Assembly (NCBI GenBank): GCA_000406005.1
Contig: ASZN01000033.1
Location: forward strand, 1-59,029
DNA length: 59,029 nucleotides
From: Candidatus Poribacteria bacterium WGA-3G
GTDB taxonomy: Bacteria > Poribacteria > WGA-4E > WGA-3G
Direction: 5' to 3'
Shown here one piece after another: positions 43,218-53,193 of the stretch (the stretch's first letter is position 1; each line of letters starts with the position of its first letter). A program made the translations under genes and the position numbers. A model generated the notes under the pieces. It had not been told where the DNA came from and made no database searches. It was given only the letters and a program-made list of their open reading frames with translations.

Positions 43218-43894
43218 CAAGCTGCCTCCCGAAGGTGTTTTTGCTGTATAATTTCATAACGCATCTGCGCCTTCTTCATTTTATACCGGACGATAAGTAG
43301 GAATACAAAAAGCATAATGAGTGCAAGGAGTGCTACCATCCATGTATATTGCATTGTCGTTTCCATGCTCCATTTTGTGCCGCGGTCGGGGTGTAATCCG
43401 CCTTGCCAGATATCGACAGCGTAATAGACAATCGGGACATCCAGATAGGCGATGATTCCGAGGACTGCGGAATAGGTGCGGCGTTTATCGTCCGTGAGTG
43501 CAGAACGGAGAATGAAATAACCGATGTACATGAGCCACAGGACGAGTGTGCTTGTGAGGCGTGCCTCCCAATTCCACCATGTATTCCATGCGGACCGCGC
43601 CCAGATGGGACCCGATAGGAGCGCGATCGTGCAAAAGATGATACCGAGTTCCGCTGCTGCAGCTGCCAACAGATCGTCGTTCGGTTTCCGTTGGATGAGG
43701 TATTTGATGCTAAAGACACAGTTGACACCGAAAGCAACAAAAACGGTGAGTGCTGCTGAGACATGATAGTAGAAGATCTTTTGGACTTCGAGCATTGTGC
43801 CTTCAAGGCGTGCGTATCCGAAGACGAGATAGAGAGAGATAAAGATGAGGACTGCGGTGATAACACCGATGATTCTTGTTTTTAGGTTTCCCAC
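43217..43894 (-). CDS. ccmC: Cytochrome c biogenesis protein CcmC/CcsA family
   Basis: A 225-residue integral membrane protein with six likely helices and the haem-handling tryptophan-rich motif WNTWWNWEARLTS between helices 3 and 4. Conserved His residues lie in YYHVSAALTV and GGLHPDRG. It delivers haem for cytochrome c maturation. The start is a GTG with GGGAG 6 nt upstream; it overlaps map by 13 bp. No ccmA, ccmB or ccmE is present in the window. Confidence 0.88.
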   Translation of the reverse strand: MGNLKTRIIGVITAVLIFISLYLVFGYARLEGTMLEVQKIFYYHVSAALTVFVAFGVNCVFSIKYLIQRKPNDDLLAAAAAELGIIFCTIALLSGPIWARSAWNTWWNWEARLTSTLVLWLMYIGYFILRSALTDDKRRTYSAVLGIIAYLDVPIVYYAVDIWQGGLHPDRGTKWSMETTMQYTWMVALLALIMLFVFLLIVRYKMKKAQMRYEIIQQKHLREAA

Positions 43895-44667
43895 AATGAA
43901 CTCCCAGTCAAGATTTCGGGACCGTCGGAGAGGACCGCCACTGTATGTTCAAAGAGAGCGGAGAGAGAACCGTCCACCGTTGTAATCGTCCAACCGTCTG
44001 GTAAAATGTGTACATCCGGTAATCCTACATTCACCATCGTTTCAATGGCGAGGACCATGCCGGGTCTTAAACGTAGTCCGCGTCCGGGTACACCGAGACA
44101 TGGGATTTCCGGTGCCTCGTGAAGGCTTCGTCCGATGCCGTGTCCGGAAAAACTCTGGAGTACAGAAAACCCGTTGGACTCTGCACCGTTCTGTAATTTG
44201 AAGGAGATGTCGCCGATGCGGTTTCCCGGTTTCGCTTCGGCAATTGCGTCGTAGAGTGAGCCGCGTGTTACTTTAAGCAAGCGTTCGGCTTCTGATGCAA
44301 TATCGCCGACAGGAAACGTGTATGCGTTATCGCCGTGGTAGCCGTCAATACTGACTGCGGTATCAATCCCGATGATGTCTCCATCTTTTAGGACGTGGTT
44401 TTTGTCTGGAATTCCGTGGATCACGACATCGTTAATCGAGGTGCATATCGTTGCAGGATACGGTTCGTGCTGCGGTAGTTGGTAGCCTAAGAAGGAAGAG
44501 GTAGCGTCGAGTTCGGCGATAGCCTCGCGTGAGATGCGTTCTAAATCGGCGGTCGAGACCCCGGGCCCGATCGCCTCTCCGATGCGCTTTAGTACAGTCG
44601 CTGCGGCTTGACCGCTCCGCCGCATCTTCTCAATTTCGGTCCTATTTTTGATTCTAAGCTTATCCAT
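43882..44667 (-). CDS. map: Methionine aminopeptidase, type I
   Basis: A 261-residue enzyme removing the initiator Met. Metal-binding residues are visible in IIGIDTAVSIDGYHGDNAYTF (two Asp), FSGHGIGRSLHEAPEIP (His) and MVLAIETMVNV (Glu). I use the ATG at 44667, which overlaps the end of miaB by 8 bp. Confidence 0.95.
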   Translation of the reverse strand: MDKLRIKNRTEIEKMRRSGQAAATVLKRIGEAIGPGVSTADLERISREAIAELDATSSFLGYQLPQHEPYPATICTSINDVVIHGIPDKNHVLKDGDIIGIDTAVSIDGYHGDNAYTFPVGDIASEAERLLKVTRGSLYDAIAEAKPGNRIGDISFKLQNGAESNGFSVLQSFSGHGIGRSLHEAPEIPCLGVPGRGLRLRPGMVLAIETMVNVGLPDVHILPDGWTITTVDGSLSALFEHTVAVLSDGPEILTGSSLWET

Positions 44668-46114
44668 CAATAATCTGTCCAATCAAGGTATGCGCTGTAG
44701 TGCTGTCAACACACACGTTAACAACATCACCAATCTTGCTATCCACTTTCGGGAACACAGTCGTTTTGAAACTGTCTGTTTTTCCGTGATATTTATCAGC
44801 ATCTCGACGTGATTCGCCTTCCACAAGTACAGTGACCGTCCGACCGATGGCAGCGGTATTGATGTCAGCAGCGATCTGCTCCTGAAGTTCAATAATCTGT
44901 TTCAGGCGTTGTCCCTTTACTGTTTCCGGTACATCGTCGGGTAACGCTTTGTGTGCGAGTGTCCCCTCGCGTTCAGAGTACTTGAACATGAAGGCTGAAT
45001 CGTATCGGATGTCTGCCATCATCCGATATGTCTGCTCAAATTCTTCATCGGTTTCACCACAGAAGCCGACGATAATATCTGTAGAGAGTGCGATATTAGG
45101 GATCCGTTCTCGGAGTTTCGCAACGAGCGTGCGGTATTCCTCTGCCGTGTAGGTGCGCCGCATCCGCTCCAGTACGGTTGTTGAACCGGATTGTAAAGGG
45201 AGATGTAAGTGTTTACAGACGGTTGCGGAACTCGCCATCGCCTCAATCATGCTATCGGTTGCGTCTGCGGGGTGTGGTGAGGTAAATCGCACACGTTCTA
45301 ACCCGTTCACTTCGCCAACAGCGAAGAGCAGGTCTCCGAAATCGGAACCGTTGTCATGATATGAGTTGACGGTCTGACCGAGCAGGACGACCTCTTTGAA
45401 GCCCTGATCCACCAATTTCTGAACATCTTCGACGAGCAGTTTTAGCGGTATGCTCCGTTCTCTGCCGCGGACGAACGGAACAATGCAGAAGGTGCACATC
45501 TTATCACAACCGCGTTGGATGGTGAGCCATGCGCGAATCCCGTCTTTTCGGATGGGTGCGATGTCCGCATAGTCTTCGGTTTTGTCCAACCGTAATCCGA
45601 GGAACGGATCTCGGTCTTTTAGGGAGATGTGTGCTTCTTCGTCCCGTATGAGAGAGTCGAGCGCGATCGGTAGGTTTCGGTACGCGTCGGGGCCCATGAC
45701 GAGATCAACGTACGGTGCTGCTTCCAAGAGTCGGTCCCGGAGGTGCTGTGCCATGCAGCCGCAGACCCCGATGATGAGTTCAGGGTGCCGCCGTTTACGG
45801 TGGTTGAGATGCTGGAGACGGTTGATAACCTTGGTTTCGGCGTTTTCCCGTATAGCGCAGGTGTTGACGAGGACAACATCGGCGTCGTCAATGTGTGTCA
45901 CTGTCTGATGTCCGCTCTGTGTCAAGATGCCTGCCATCAGTTCGCTGTCGCTGACGTTCATCTGGCAGCCGTATGTCTCAATGTAGACACGGCGCGGATG
46001 CGTCTGTTGCGGTGTGTCACCCGGCTTTTTCGGTATCTGTTGCGGTGTCTCTGGAAGCCCGCTTTTATTGTAGAGAGGGAGAAGCCTTTGGTCTTTCATA
46101 GTTTCTTTAGGCAT
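44660..46114 (-). CDS. miaB: tRNA-2-methylthio-N6-dimethylallyladenosine synthase MiaB
   Basis: A radical-SAM methylthiotransferase acting on A37 of tRNAs that read UNN codons. It has the N-terminal UPF0004 cysteines (ETYGCQMNVSDSE, VNTCAIRENAE, GVCGCMAQ), the radical-SAM cluster CDKMCTFCIVPFVRGRE and a C-terminal TRAM domain. I start at the ATG at 46114, which overlaps the preceding stop (ATGCCTAA); an ATG at 46099 is also possible. The frame extends to 46168 but only inside the upstream gene. Confidence 0.94.
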   Translation of the reverse strand: MPKETMKDQRLLPLYNKSGLPETPQQIPKKPGDTPQQTHPRRVYIETYGCQMNVSDSELMAGILTQSGHQTVTHIDDADVVLVNTCAIRENAETKVINRLQHLNHRKRRHPELIIGVCGCMAQHLRDRLLEAAPYVDLVMGPDAYRNLPIALDSLIRDEEAHISLKDRDPFLGLRLDKTEDYADIAPIRKDGIRAWLTIQRGCDKMCTFCIVPFVRGRERSIPLKLLVEDVQKLVDQGFKEVVLLGQTVNSYHDNGSDFGDLLFAVGEVNGLERVRFTSPHPADATDSMIEAMASSATVCKHLHLPLQSGSTTVLERMRRTYTAEEYRTLVAKLRERIPNIALSTDIIVGFCGETDEEFEQTYRMMADIRYDSAFMFKYSEREGTLAHKALPDDVPETVKGQRLKQIIELQEQIAADINTAAIGRTVTVLVEGESRRDADKYHGKTDSFKTTVFPKVDSKIGDVVNVCVDSTTAHTLIGQIIDG

Positions 46115-46868
46115 TCGTGTAGTCTTTGTAGTATTCCGATACGTCCACAGTGAAAAGATCCCCAGCATACACGAGTATACGATATTTTAAGGTGCGCATC
46201 ATTACAGGGCTTACGACGAAAGGTTCTGCCTCTGCGAAGAGGTATCCGAACGATACGTCCTTAGCAAAGAAGGTCGTCTTACCGTTCGCCGGATGCGGGA
46301 AGATGGCGACACCGACGGGTGTATTCTCAGCAGTGGTGAGACCGGAGAGCGTTCCCCATGCTGACACCTTTCCGCTCACTTCTGATTCACCCATCCGTGT
46401 GTCTGCATCTACAGCCTTGCGGTGTTCCATCTCGACGGCGTGGTAGCCGAGTCCGACATCACCGGTTAATTCGAGAGAACGCTTCGGTGCGCGTAGTGAG
46501 ATTTTTATATCTACGATCTGCACCTTGTCCTGTTGCGGGTGAACTTCTATCCGATACGTCTCTACCAAGAACAGTCCGGTGGCATCCTCCCACGTTGACT
46601 CGATGGAAAACCGGTCTGAAGATGCCAACTGTCTTCGGGAGGATACACTTCGAGCATACTGTCCACCACTGACGGTTCCGAGTGAGAAAGATATTCCCGG
46701 AGGATACGTTTGCCCGAAGGTTGCGTCAACCGTCACTACCTGTCCGTCCGGTGTATAGATCGGATGCAGGAACGGTGAATTCGTGGCATCGCTATAATCA
46801 CAAGTAAGTACCGGTGCATCGTCTTCTGTAATAGATAACGTTGTTTCGGTGGTTTCGTATTTTAGCAT
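46107..46868 (-). CDS. PmoA/DUF6807 family protein
   Basis: A 253-residue beta-rich protein with the pattern PFLHPIYTPDGQVVTVDATFGQ near the N-terminus and GVAIFPHP then LKYRILVYAGD near the end, as in the family named methane oxygenase PmoA (DUF6807). The name is historic; most members are not methane enzymes. It has no signal peptide. It overlaps the miaB start, so the two are probably coupled. Confidence 0.72.
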   Translation of the reverse strand: MLKYETTETTLSITEDDAPVLTCDYSDATNSPFLHPIYTPDGQVVTVDATFGQTYPPGISFSLGTVSGGQYARSVSSRRQLASSDRFSIESTWEDATGLFLVETYRIEVHPQQDKVQIVDIKISLRAPKRSLELTGDVGLGYHAVEMEHRKAVDADTRMGESEVSGKVSAWGTLSGLTTAENTPVGVAIFPHPANGKTTFFAKDVSFGYLFAEAEPFVVSPVMMRTLKYRILVYAGDLFTVDVSEYYKDYTNA

Positions 46869-46924
46869 AATCGTTAATGCTAATTATACCACGCATCTTG
46901 TTGTAATGCAAATGGGATTTAAAA

Positions 46925-46963
46925 GTTGTCAGTACGGTTTTCTACGAAAACCTTTCAGTTGTC
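46925..46963. repeat. Intergenic stem-loop (CAGTAC/TTTCAGTTGTCA family)
   Basis: GTTGTCAGTAC, then GGTTTTC-TAC-GAAAACC, then TTTCAGTTGTC. The stem differs from that of the 37931 copy while the ends stay the same, so base pairing is kept. Confidence 0.75.
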
Positions 46964-47060
46964 AGTACGCAGTTAAGAGATGCCTTGATGAATCACGTTC
47001 TGTTTCACGAAGGATTGTTAACTGAGTACTGTTAAAAGAAAGTTGTTATTTAAAAGAAAG

Positions 47061-47090
47061 TTGTTATTTGCTGTCAAAATAGGGTATAAT
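47061..47090 (+). promoter_or_regulatory. Promoter of the C26 peptidase gene
   Basis: TTGTTA (47061-47066), an 18-bp spacer and TATAAT (47085-47090), about 40 bp before the ATG. Confidence 0.55.
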
Positions 47091-47130
47091 TTTATGCGTT
47101 ATACAACGTTCAGAAAGGAGAATATTAGAG

Positions 47131-47823
47131 ATGAAACCTATCATCGGTATCACATTCAGCGACAATATTCAAAACGACCCTTCTAACAACTATATCAATG
47201 CCATTGAAGAATTTGGTGGTATACCTCGGACACTGTATCCGGGGATATCGGGAGACATTTTAGATGGTATTGACGGACTTTTACTAACAGGTGGTCCTGA
47301 TATCGACCCGATCCACTACGATGAGGAGCCGCATGAGACGACAGACATTAACACAGATCGAGACGCATTGGAATTGCCTCTGTGCAAGCGGGCAATGAAA
47401 AAAGATCTTCCAGTTTTCGGAATTTGCCGCGGTATCCAGATTATGAACGTCGCAAAGGGGAGCAGCTTGTATCAAAATATCCCGTCACAGTTTACAGACC
47501 CTTTGACGCATAAAATAACGGTAAATACGAGTGATACTTGGCACGATATTAAGGTTCAACCGGACAGTCTGCTAAACGAAATTACAGGGGATACCATTGT
47601 CGAAGTCAATTCAAGACATCACCAATCCTTAAAAGTCATCGGCGAAGGTTTTACTGTAACCGCGCAATCAGAAGATGGGATCATTGAAGCGATAGAAGAT
47701 AGATCGAAACGATTTATGCTCGGTGTGCAATATCACCCTGAACGGATGACTAAAACGCCCGAATTTCGCGAACATAGACGTAAATTATTTGAGGCATTTA
47801 TTACGGCTGCATCATCATCATAA
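47131..47823 (+). CDS. Gamma-glutamyl-gamma-aminobutyrate hydrolase-like class I amidotransferase (C26)
   Basis: A 230-residue glutamine-amidotransferase-fold hydrolase. The catalytic Cys is in FGICRGIQIMN, and the His and Glu in GVQYHPERM; the oxyanion part is LLLTGGPDIDP. Members of this family (PuuD type) cleave gamma-glutamyl bonds, for example in putrescine breakdown; the real substrate is not certain. AAAGGAG lies about 10 nt before the ATG. Confidence 0.88.
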   Translation: MKPIIGITFSDNIQNDPSNNYINAIEEFGGIPRTLYPGISGDILDGIDGLLLTGGPDIDPIHYDEEPHETTDINTDRDALELPLCKRAMKKDLPVFGICRGIQIMNVAKGSSLYQNIPSQFTDPLTHKITVNTSDTWHDIKVQPDSLLNEITGDTIVEVNSRHHQSLKVIGEGFTVTAQSEDGIIEAIEDRSKRFMLGVQYHPERMTKTPEFREHRRKLFEAFITAASSS

Positions 47824-47843
47824 GAATAGCGAGTACAGTGTTC

Positions 47844-47940
47844 GCGAGCGCAGCTCGCTCCTACCGCTTGTCCGTCCCCGGCTGATTGTATAGAAATCGC
47901 GAGCGTGAAGAAACACCCAAGCAAAAACACTCGCTCCTAC
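47844..47940. repeat. Two GCGAGC/GCTCGC stem-loops, the second split by an inserted sequence
   Basis: The first (47844-47864) is GCGAGC-GCA-GCTCGC-TCCTAC. The second (about 47899-47940) begins GCGAG, then carries CGTGAAGAAACACCCAAGC plus AAAAACA in the loop, and ends CTCGCTCCTAC. A 22-nt part of that loop (47907-47928) matches the inverse of bases 5562-5583 with one mismatch. Confidence 0.75.
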
Positions 47941-47955
47941 AAGACCAGATGTGCT

Positions 47956-48888
47956 TTAAAAATTGGCGACTAACGAGAAGCGATGCGTTAAGCCGAGGAC
48001 ACCGAAAGGTACGAGTGCGTAATCGACTTGGAACTGCCGAAGTGTCAGTCCGAAACCGCCTGTGAGTCCTGAAATCGCGCCTAAATCGTTGCCGCCGATC
48101 TGGTAGTTATAGCCGGTACGGAGATGTAAGATATTGGCGATCGTGTAGCCTGCGCCAACAGCGATAGCGATGTCGTTGTCTGACGGACGGATGATGTCGC
48201 TCGTTAGCACAAGCCCGTCGTCGAAGAGTCTATAGGCTGCGCCAATCCTGAAGGTGACAGGTAAACCGAACGCTTCCTGAATAAATGTCACACGCGGGCC
48301 GAGGTGCTGCGCGTTGAAACCGAGTGCAAGTGGCATCTGAGAAAAAGTGTATAACACACCGAAATCGAAGGCGATTCCGGTTCCAGTTTCATCGGCGATC
48401 TGTTCTCGTAAGAATTTCGCGTTCGCGCCGAAGGCGATAGAACTGCTAAAATTGCGTGCATACGACAGGATCACAGCCAGATCGTAAGGACGGAAAATCG
48501 TTGTCTCGTTCCCTTCACTGTCCCGCCCTTGTAAATCCCCGAAAGACAAGAAACTTGAACTCAGACCGACAGTACCGATATTTCCGACTGGCAGTGCGAT
48601 CCCAACGAACTCGTGATTAATACCAGCGAACCATTCGTTGTGCATGAGTGCGAGTTGTGGTTTTTGGAGGCTCGCGAGACCTGCCGGGTTCCAGTAAGAG
48701 GCATACAGATCATCGGTCGCCGCGACTTGTGATTCCCCCATCCCGATAGCCTCCGCACCGACTCCGATTTTAAGGAAGGTCATGGTCCGGGTGCCTGCAT
48801 TCTCATGGATGTCTGTGTTATCTGCTGCGACGGGTCCGCATGCAAAAATATAAATTACAAATGAGATGTATGTAAAAAACCTGTTCAT
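47956..48888 (-). CDS. PorV/PorQ-like outer-membrane protein
   Basis: A 310-residue protein. The signal peptide (FFTYISFVIYIFACGPVAA) is followed by KIGVGAEAIGMGESQVAATDD and ASYWNPAGLASL, typical of the UPF0164/PorV group of 14-strand barrels related to FadL. It ends in a strand (LTHRFSLVANF) with a terminal Phe, as in outer-membrane proteins. I start at 48888 (GGAGAC 7 nt upstream), although the frame is open to 48999 within the previous gene. It is the last gene of the envelope operon. Confidence 0.82.
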   Translation of the reverse strand: MNRFFTYISFVIYIFACGPVAADNTDIHENAGTRTMTFLKIGVGAEAIGMGESQVAATDDLYASYWNPAGLASLQKPQLALMHNEWFAGINHEFVGIALPVGNIGTVGLSSSFLSFGDLQGRDSEGNETTIFRPYDLAVILSYARNFSSSIAFGANAKFLREQIADETGTGIAFDFGVLYTFSQMPLALGFNAQHLGPRVTFIQEAFGLPVTFRIGAAYRLFDDGLVLTSDIIRPSDNDIAIAVGAGYTIANILHLRTGYNYQIGGNDLGAISGLTGGFGLTLRQFQVDYALVPFGVLGLTHRFSLVANF

Positions 48889-48913
48889 AAAGTGTCTCCA
48901 ACAACTGACCTGC

Positions 48914-51900
48914 TTACTGTGTCTTCTGCGAAAGTGCTTTAAAATACCGTCGCAGCTGCTCGCGATACTGGAACGGGATGTCCTCAAGTTCTTTTGCATT
49001 CGGTGTGGTTTCCAATTTCTGCACGATTTCGAGGAGCTCAGGATGCAAGGGGGGTACCTCTTGGACAGATGTTTCAGGTCTTTTCGCTACCTCACCTTTC
49101 CGTTGTTTACCGACATCCCGTTTCTGTAGCGATTTTAGACTATCAAGCATCCGTGTTAAGATTTGTTCCTGCCTATTAAGCACCTGTTCATCGAGTTCAC
49201 CTTGCTGGAGTGCCCGTTCAACTTCGGTCATGTCTTCAGCGACCCCTTCGAGGCTTCCCAACATCTGTGCCATCTGTTCTGCACGTTCAGCAAGCCGTTC
49301 GGTCGCTTCCCGAATGAGTTGTTGCTGTGCAGCGAGTTGACGCATCATCTGTTCAAACCCTGGGGTCTGTCCCTGTTCTCGCCTCTGTTGGCTCAGGTTC
49401 TGCGCCATCTGGTTCAACTGATCTTGACTTTCGGCAAGTTGTTGGAGCTGCTCCATTAGGTTTTCCATTCCGCTGGCGCCCATCTGCTGGTTCATCTGCG
49501 CCATGGCATCAAGGAGTTCAAACACGGCTTGATTGAGATCAGCGAGTGCTGCCCTCTGAATCGGCATTGCAAGTGTCGGTTGTCTATCCTCTAAGGCGCG
49601 GGCAGCACGAGAAAGTGCGTCGTTTGAGGCATTCAAGTGCCACACCACTTCAGGCGGAACTTCCATCTGTCGATTGCCTAACGCCCACAGTTTGCTGGAG
49701 AGTTGTGAAATCCCTTCTGCTGTGCTAATTTCATCCGCCGCAAGCTGCTGCAATTGCAAAACCTCACTTTGGATATAAGCGTCTGCCTGACCGCTAACGA
49801 GAAGATCGCTCGTTTTGGAAAGTACCTCCTCGTGGAGATGCGAGAGGTGGAGCGCGCTTTCAACCGCTTCACGCATAGCCGTCAAGGTTTCGTTGGCGTT
49901 GGCACCTTCCATAAATTCCAAAGCGTTATCCAAACCTTGTGCGAGTTCTGTTAGCGTCTGTTCCGCCTCACGCCCTGATTCAAGGGCATCGTTGTTCTGT
50001 CCGCTTCGGAGATTTTCGCTGGTCGCCTCAAGCGTTTCAGGCAGCTTATAGTCTTGCGTAAACTGATTGAGACGTTTGATTTCATCTGCGATTTGTCCTA
50101 TCTGTGGGGGTGCGTTCTCCTTATTCTCTGCGAGTTCCGCCATCTCAGTGCCGAGTGTATCCAATTTCTCGCTGAGTTTCGCAAATTCGTCGCCGATTCG
50201 ATCCTCTTTTTTTGCGAGTTCATTAGCAGGCGCAGAATCCAGTGATGCCTCCAACGTATCCATCACCTCTTTCTGCTGTTCGGCGAGTGCCTGCGCTTGC
50301 TTAGCGGCTGCCTCTAATGCCTGCTGAAGAAGAATCTGTTCATAGAGCGATTTCGCGCGTTCCAGCTGCTGTAAAAACTGTTCTTGGCTGAGGTTCGCTT
50401 CCGTCATTGCGCGTTCCTGATCTTGCGTCTGTTGTTTTGATAACGCCTCTGATAACTTCCGCAAAATCTCTTTGTGTTCCTCGGAGAGTGCTTGCTCCAT
50501 CAGATTTTGCAGCTCCTGATACTTTTGGATCGTCTCCGTATCAAAGAGTTGGTTCTGTTCCATCTCTTTCGCAGTCTCCTTCATATCATCGACCAACTGC
50601 TTCGCTGCCTCTTCAATCCGTTTCTGGTCTTCAAGCACCTGTTGCATCAAGTTTTCATCGGTGAAAGTGAGTTCCTGACGCTTCCTGACTTTACCGAGGA
50701 GCGTATCGATGAGACCTGTTGCGTCCGCCTGCTCATCGACGAGTTCTTCAAGTCCACGCTGTTCCGTCTCCTGTTCGGTCGCGACTGAATCGTATAATTC
50801 GGAGAGCGATGGGAAACGGAGCGTGTAGGTCGGTGATTTACCGATATTCGGTCCCGAAACAGTGTCGTTATCCAAACCTTGAACGTAATAAGCGAGCACC
50901 TCACCCGGAAAGATACCGATCGGATCCACATCCCACATGTACACTACGGAGACGGATCTACGGACGGGTGCGTTCTGCGCGTCCCACCGTTTCAACGGAA
51001 TATTCATCTCCTCAGCCCCCTCAGCTTCAACGCGGTATACGAGTTGGAGTTCCTGTATACCGTAGTCGTCTGAAGCCTCGACCTCCAATTCTATCAACAT
51101 AGCATTATCCAAAACGGTGTCCCGCGCCGGTGAAATAATATTGACTTCCGGGGGTGTGTCTTTGAAGACAGTCAACGTGTAATTAATCGGGTCCCGATTT
51201 CCAAAACCTTCAGCGTCGGTAATACGGATGTGGTAGTTTTCAGTCTGCTTCGCCATATAGATGCCGCGTATTGCATGAGACCCCGGAGGTGCATCGGGTG
51301 CTTGCGCATTTGGCGCAGGTTTCCACGTTGCAATGTCTAACCGCAGATCATCAGATTCTTCAAACGCAAGGTGTGCCTCGGTAAGCGGTTTGTTAACCCA
51401 CGCTGTAAAGGTAAGTTCTGTTCCGAAGATCGTCTGGATATTACCGGTGTTCACGGGTAGCGTCTGCGGCTGTAGTTGCGTGTAAGTAGGGAAATTGAGG
51501 CGATACTGGAATTCCGTGACAATCGGTTCATCGCTGATTGTTATGTGATACTGCGCGGATGCGACATCTTTAACGGCGATATAATATTGAAGTGGACGAT
51601 TTACATTTTCAAGCGTCCCACGATACGCCGGGACCTCCGAACCGTTTATCGATTGCATCAACATTGACTGCCATTCAGCTGCTGATACGTTCTCACTATT
51701 GTTACCGTCTCCGACGCGGTAGTGCAGCGTAACAGGCGCGCCGATGTGTCCACTGACTTCTGCGGTGACGTTAACATCGGTGCCCCGTTCAATCTGTGTA
51801 TTGCCGGGTTTTATATCTGTAATGTGGATGGCATCTTTTAGACCTGCTTGACTATTCGGTAGCGTCTTTGGGAATGTCTGAAAGGTATATGCGAAACCGT

Positions 51901-52477
51901 TGAAGGCGTTCGGCAGGAGGAAATTTGTGATAATCAGGAGTCCGATCCCTGCGACGGCGATGCCCGCGTTCTTCTTGATTTTCCGAATCTCTTTTTCAAA
52001 GACTTGCCTCTGTTGAACATTTTCCATGTCCTGATCTGTCTGAAGGATCAGGTGTTCAATAAATTCCTGGGCATAACCGAGTCGGTTATCTGTCAGGTTT
52101 TTCCAGAGTTGGACAGCACTGAGAATCCGGTTTTCGGAGGCCAGTTCACTCGTCGTCTGTGTAGATTCAAGCCGCGATGCGACTGCAGCATCAGAGTGTT
52201 TCCGAAAAAGCGGGAAGATAAGCGTCCGGATCAGTGTATAGATAGCGATCCATATCGCTAAAAGGAGTCCTACAATACGCATCCAAAACAAGAAGACGGA
52301 CTGTGAAACTTGGAAACTAACTGTGAAAAGCGCGAGCATCGCCACTGTGATAAGTGCTAAAACACCGATACACTTCAGCAAGCCTTCGGAGAAAGTCAGC
52401 CACCACCACTGCCGCCGAACTGCGTGTAACCGAGCGATGAGGTTTTCATAAGCGTGATTTACATTTTGTGTGTTCAT
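48914..52477 (-). CDS. Very large DUF4175-like membrane/coiled-coil protein
   Basis: A 1187-residue protein. Two to three membrane helices near the N-terminus (VLALITVAMLALFTVSF, GLLLAIWIAIYTLIRTLIF, AGIAVAGIGLLIITNFLL) are followed by beta-sandwich regions (ITDIKPGNTQIERGTDVNV, PPEVNIISPARDTVL). A long Gln/Glu/Leu-rich helical part (about 590-1187) follows, likely coiled coil. The plan fits the DUF4175 family. It lies between the DUF4159 and PorV-like genes on one strand with short gaps. Confidence 0.8.
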   Translation of the reverse strand: MNTQNVNHAYENLIARLHAVRRQWWWLTFSEGLLKCIGVLALITVAMLALFTVSFQVSQSVFLFWMRIVGLLLAIWIAIYTLIRTLIFPLFRKHSDAAVASRLESTQTTSELASENRILSAVQLWKNLTDNRLGYAQEFIEHLILQTDQDMENVQQRQVFEKEIRKIKKNAGIAVAGIGLLIITNFLLPNAFNGFAYTFQTFPKTLPNSQAGLKDAIHITDIKPGNTQIERGTDVNVTAEVSGHIGAPVTLHYRVGDGNNSENVSAAEWQSMLMQSINGSEVPAYRGTLENVNRPLQYYIAVKDVASAQYHITISDEPIVTEFQYRLNFPTYTQLQPQTLPVNTGNIQTIFGTELTFTAWVNKPLTEAHLAFEESDDLRLDIATWKPAPNAQAPDAPPGSHAIRGIYMAKQTENYHIRITDAEGFGNRDPINYTLTVFKDTPPEVNIISPARDTVLDNAMLIELEVEASDDYGIQELQLVYRVEAEGAEEMNIPLKRWDAQNAPVRRSVSVVYMWDVDPIGIFPGEVLAYYVQGLDNDTVSGPNIGKSPTYTLRFPSLSELYDSVATEQETEQRGLEELVDEQADATGLIDTLLGKVRKRQELTFTDENLMQQVLEDQKRIEEAAKQLVDDMKETAKEMEQNQLFDTETIQKYQELQNLMEQALSEEHKEILRKLSEALSKQQTQDQERAMTEANLSQEQFLQQLERAKSLYEQILLQQALEAAAKQAQALAEQQKEVMDTLEASLDSAPANELAKKEDRIGDEFAKLSEKLDTLGTEMAELAENKENAPPQIGQIADEIKRLNQFTQDYKLPETLEATSENLRSGQNNDALESGREAEQTLTELAQGLDNALEFMEGANANETLTAMREAVESALHLSHLHEEVLSKTSDLLVSGQADAYIQSEVLQLQQLAADEISTAEGISQLSSKLWALGNRQMEVPPEVVWHLNASNDALSRAARALEDRQPTLAMPIQRAALADLNQAVFELLDAMAQMNQQMGASGMENLMEQLQQLAESQDQLNQMAQNLSQQRREQGQTPGFEQMMRQLAAQQQLIREATERLAERAEQMAQMLGSLEGVAEDMTEVERALQQGELDEQVLNRQEQILTRMLDSLKSLQKRDVGKQRKGEVAKRPETSVQEVPPLHPELLEIVQKLETTPNAKELEDIPFQYREQLRRYFKALSQKTQ

Positions 52478-52486
52478 TCTGCCCCT

Positions 52487-53179
52487 TTAGTGTGTCAACG
52501 CATACACAGCGATATTAACCGCCATTTTCGCAGCGAGTTCGCGTACCTGTGGTGTATCCTCTGGATGTACATCGGCATCCTCAAGTCCGTCCCCGATGTC
52601 GGCACTATAAGCGTAATAAACGACCATACGTCCATCGTGAAAGAGACCAAACCCTTGTGCCGGTTCGCCATCGTGTTCGTGAATCTTCGGTAAACCTCTC
52701 AATTCGTAAAAACAGCGATAAATCAGATGTGTGTTCGGTATCGGTTGAAGTTCTTGTTCTGGAAACACGCTACGGATTTCACGTCTAAAGCTCTCGTCGA
52801 GTCCATAGTCATCGTTCGCGAACAGAAATCCACCGTTCATGAGGTAGTCTCGTAGTGCCTCAACCTCACTTTCGGTGAACCGGATATTTCCGTGTCCGAC
52901 AAGGTAGAGCATCGGGTACTGGTAAAGTGTGTGATCCGTTAGTTTTATGATGACCCGCTCCTCAGCGGTTTCAATATCCGTCCGAGTCCGAAGGAGTCGG
53001 AGCCAGTTCTTGATAACGGTTGCGTCTCCGTACCAATCCCCGCCGCCGCTATAATGAACCTGAGCAATCGTTATCGGTGTTAGAGATGCCAACCCTCGTT
53101 TTCCGACATGCAAACCGACTGCGGTGCAAAATAGGAGGCTGAAAATTAAAAGCGGTTTCCATTTTAGGGATTGTTTCAT
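52487..53179 (-). CDS. DUF4159 domain protein
   Basis: A 230-residue secreted or anchored protein. A hydrophobic start (WKPLLIFSLLFCTAVGLHV) is followed by AQVHYSGGGDWYGDATVIKNW, YPMLYLVGHGNIRFTESEVEALRDYL and GGFLFANDDYGLDESFR, the DUF4159 pattern, an amidotransferase-like fold. I start at the ATG at 53179; the frame is open to 53227 within the upstream gene. Its neighbours (VWA and DUF4175 proteins) are the usual ones. Confidence 0.85.
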   Translation of the reverse strand: MKQSLKWKPLLIFSLLFCTAVGLHVGKRGLASLTPITIAQVHYSGGGDWYGDATVIKNWLRLLRTRTDIETAEERVIIKLTDHTLYQYPMLYLVGHGNIRFTESEVEALRDYLMNGGFLFANDDYGLDESFRREIRSVFPEQELQPIPNTHLIYRCFYELRGLPKIHEHDGEPAQGFGLFHDGRMVVYYAYSADIGDGLEDADVHPEDTPQVRELAAKMAVNIAVYALTH

Positions 53180-53193
53180 AGTGTATCGCTCTT